A stretch of DNA of 64,000 nt. Source: Desulfobulbaceae bacterium. GTDB lineage: Bacteria > Desulfobacterota > Desulfobulbia > Desulfobulbales > Desulfobulbaceae. Below, one piece after another: positions 62,842 through 64,000 of the stretch. A program made the translations under genes and the position numbers. Positions within the stretch are counted from its first letter, which is position 1. The number at the start of each line of letters is the position of its first letter. The stretch is taken from positions 1-64,000 of the forward strand of contig JAMJFO010000003.1 in the NCBI GenBank assembly GCA_023544645.1, read 5' to 3'. The notes below the pieces were generated by a model. It did not search any database, was not told the DNA's origin, and was given only the letters and a program-made list of their open reading frames with translations.

Positions 62842-63336
62842 CAGAGTCTTACTTAACAACAAAACGAGAAGGAGATATCCCGCCAAAAATTGCGAAGGCA
62901 TTTTAAGTAACGATGACGAAACAGGTCAGACCAGCATATCGAAAACCTGACACTCACGGAGGTCCCCAAGACCGGGAATCCGATAAGGACGATATGAGCA
63001 GATTTCATCAAGGTCCGAGAGCATCACATTCTCTCAAAATGAGACCGGATATACGGCAGCAATCCTGTCCCTGTCATTTTAACTTAAAAACCCTTGCAAA
63101 AAGGGGGGAGACCATATACGTGAGCGTTCGAGAAGGGCATAAACAAGGCGGCAACGATGTTGATAATACTGATGGTATATCAACGAGTTGTCAACACAGC
63201 AGATGCGCCCTTATCGGGCGCCCCGCAGGGCGGCGGGGTGAACCCGGATAACAACGGTTGATTCAAGTTATTTTTTTAAATAACTTATACTTACCTGTGA
63301 AAACAGCACGAAGCCGTCACGGATTCAGGGATATTT
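62842..63336. other. non-coding 3' flank of the IS110-type element
   Basis: 495 bases without a supported gene. A 112-codon ORF (62913-63251) is present but is basic, compositionally odd and lies where IS1111-group elements have their long non-coding end; I do not accept it as protein-coding. The region may hold the element's right end and possibly its guide RNA gene. Its exact boundary was not found. Confidence 0.5.
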
Positions 63337-64000
63337 CTATGGCCGTGAAAGAGGGGTGTTAAAATCAAGCGACTGAATGTCGCCGTCGTCTTCGCTCATC
63401 TCCCTGCCGATCATCCGTCCGAATCGTTCAGCCTCTTCGAGCTGCTTTCTGCTGTGACCGTATTTCCGATATTTTTTCCGCAGCCAGGATCTTTTTTCCG
63501 GTATTTTACCGGCCAGCTTCAAAAAGACCCCAATGGTCCGCCAGGGCTCAATGCTTGGGTGGGAGAATACGATGAAGTTCCCGACCCGAGCTCCGCATTT
63601 CTGCAGGAGCCGTTTCAGACCCCAGGCGTGCAGGCGCCAGTAACCGCGGCATGATATCAGCGGCAGCACCTCCTGCCCGGGAAAAAGTTTATTGCCATCC
63701 CGGTTGATGAGAAAAAGAATGGGTCCGCTGGGATTGTATGACCATGTAGGGCCTGCCAGAATGATCAGATCATAGTTTTCAAAACACTGGGGGGATAAAG
63801 GTAGGATCGGCATGCGCTTGCGAAAGAACGTCTCCACCATCATGCTCATGGTCCCGGAAATGGTGCCTATGGGAAAACGAAGCTGCTCCAGCGGAATCAA
63901 CCTTTCCCGGAAAACTTCAACACGGTACTCCTCCAGACCGGTAACAAGGGTTTGGACCAGATTATTGGTCTGGCTGGAAAAGGAGTAATAAAGGAGCAGA
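63337..64000 (-). CDS. flavodoxin-like protein, 5' end beyond the window
   Basis: The frame stays open through the right edge, so the start is outside; at least 220 residues are present. The visible N-terminal part (YYSFSSQTNNLVQTLVTGLE near the edge) is the phosphate-binding FMN loop of the flavodoxin fold with S-x-T-x-N. NYDLIILAGPTWSYNPSGPI (second FMN loop) and LPLISCRGYWRLHAWGLKRL (aromatic region) follow. The last 60 residues are charged (PEKRSWLRKKYRKYGHSRKQ). It probably carries electrons or acts as a multimeric NAD(P)H quinone oxidoreductase in the cytoplasm. Confidence 0.8.
   Translation of the reverse strand, partial: LLLYYSFSSQTNNLVQTLVTGLEEYRVEVFRERLIPLEQLRFPIGTISGTMSMMVETFFRKRMPILPLSPQCFENYDLIILAGPTWSYNPSGPILFLINRDGNKLFPGQEVLPLISCRGYWRLHAWGLKRLLQKCGARVGNFIVFSHPSIEPWRTIGVFLKLAGKIPEKRSWLRKKYRKYGHSRKQLEEAERFGRMIGREMSEDDGDIQSLDFNTPLSRP

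Noticed and set aside
62913-63251. 112-codon ORF behind the IS110-type transposase
   Set aside because: Odd composition, no recognisable motif, and it lies in the expected non-coding end of the element.

Overview
The window looks like a chromosomal segment of a Gram-negative, anaerobic, sulfate- or sulfur-cycling member of the Desulfobacterota (possibly the Desulfobulbales). The reasons are an undecaheme c-type cytochrome fused to rhodanese domains, a selenocysteine tRNA gene, a mitochondrial-like EF-G, a eukaryote-type HisA, an AmmeMemoRadiSam radical-SAM gene and several small genes I associate with this phylum. The lineage is inferred from protein character only; no rRNA is present.

Layout. 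1-2.1 kb is a decaying edge: the tail of an IS1182-type transposase, a Na/Pi symporter gene, a formate/nitrite transporter gene that has lost its middle, and a small secreted protein. 2.3-18.8 kb is mostly housekeeping: rsmB, an M24 peptidase, PhoH-like, PilZ, radA, amrS, a nitroreductase, an MFS pump, selC tail-to-tail with glyQ, a CoA-binding protein, uvrA and secB. 18.9-26.1 kb (minus strand) is a type IV pilus assembly operon pilM-N-O-P followed by an AMIN/STN/TPR protein, an MshL-like lipoprotein secretin and another lipoprotein. 26.4-34.7 kb holds lepB-pyrB-pyrC, convergent sfsA-queC, then gap-pgk-tpiA-secG and tRNA-Leu(GAG).

34.7-37.8 kb is an island-like segment. It is bounded by two copies of a terminator-containing repeat and carries a promoter, a c-di-GMP-I (GEMM) riboswitch with an overlapping terminator, and a secreted metzincin-type protease with PKD-like repeats. 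With the PilZ protein and the pilus operon, this suggests a c-di-GMP-governed surface programme. 37.9-46 kb has a PhnD-like binding protein plus hybrid sensor kinase pair, two cell-wall/penicillin-fold enzymes and small proteins. 46.3-50.4 kb has tRNA-Phe, fusA, a KaiC/RecA-like ATPase and the eukaryote-type hisA. 51.4-53.2 kb has tRNA-Leu(CAA), a CAP-domain protein and a CysZ/EI24-like membrane protein.

The main novelty is at 53.4-55.5 kb. One reading frame is interrupted by a single in-frame TGA that is followed by a SECIS-like hairpin, and it encodes an 11-heme cytochrome with two C-terminal rhodanese domains. I read it as a selenoprotein; the cognate tRNA gene (selC) lies in the same window. 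After it come a Cache-domain sensor, a ZIP transporter, tpx, aroD, pyrD-pyrK and a prepilin peptidase that would serve the pilus operon. The right edge has a degenerate IS110/IS1111-type element and a flavodoxin-like gene cut by the window. A family of palindromic repeats with 13-bp ends (consensus CCCGCATTTCTCA) occurs three times, each just upstream of a gene.
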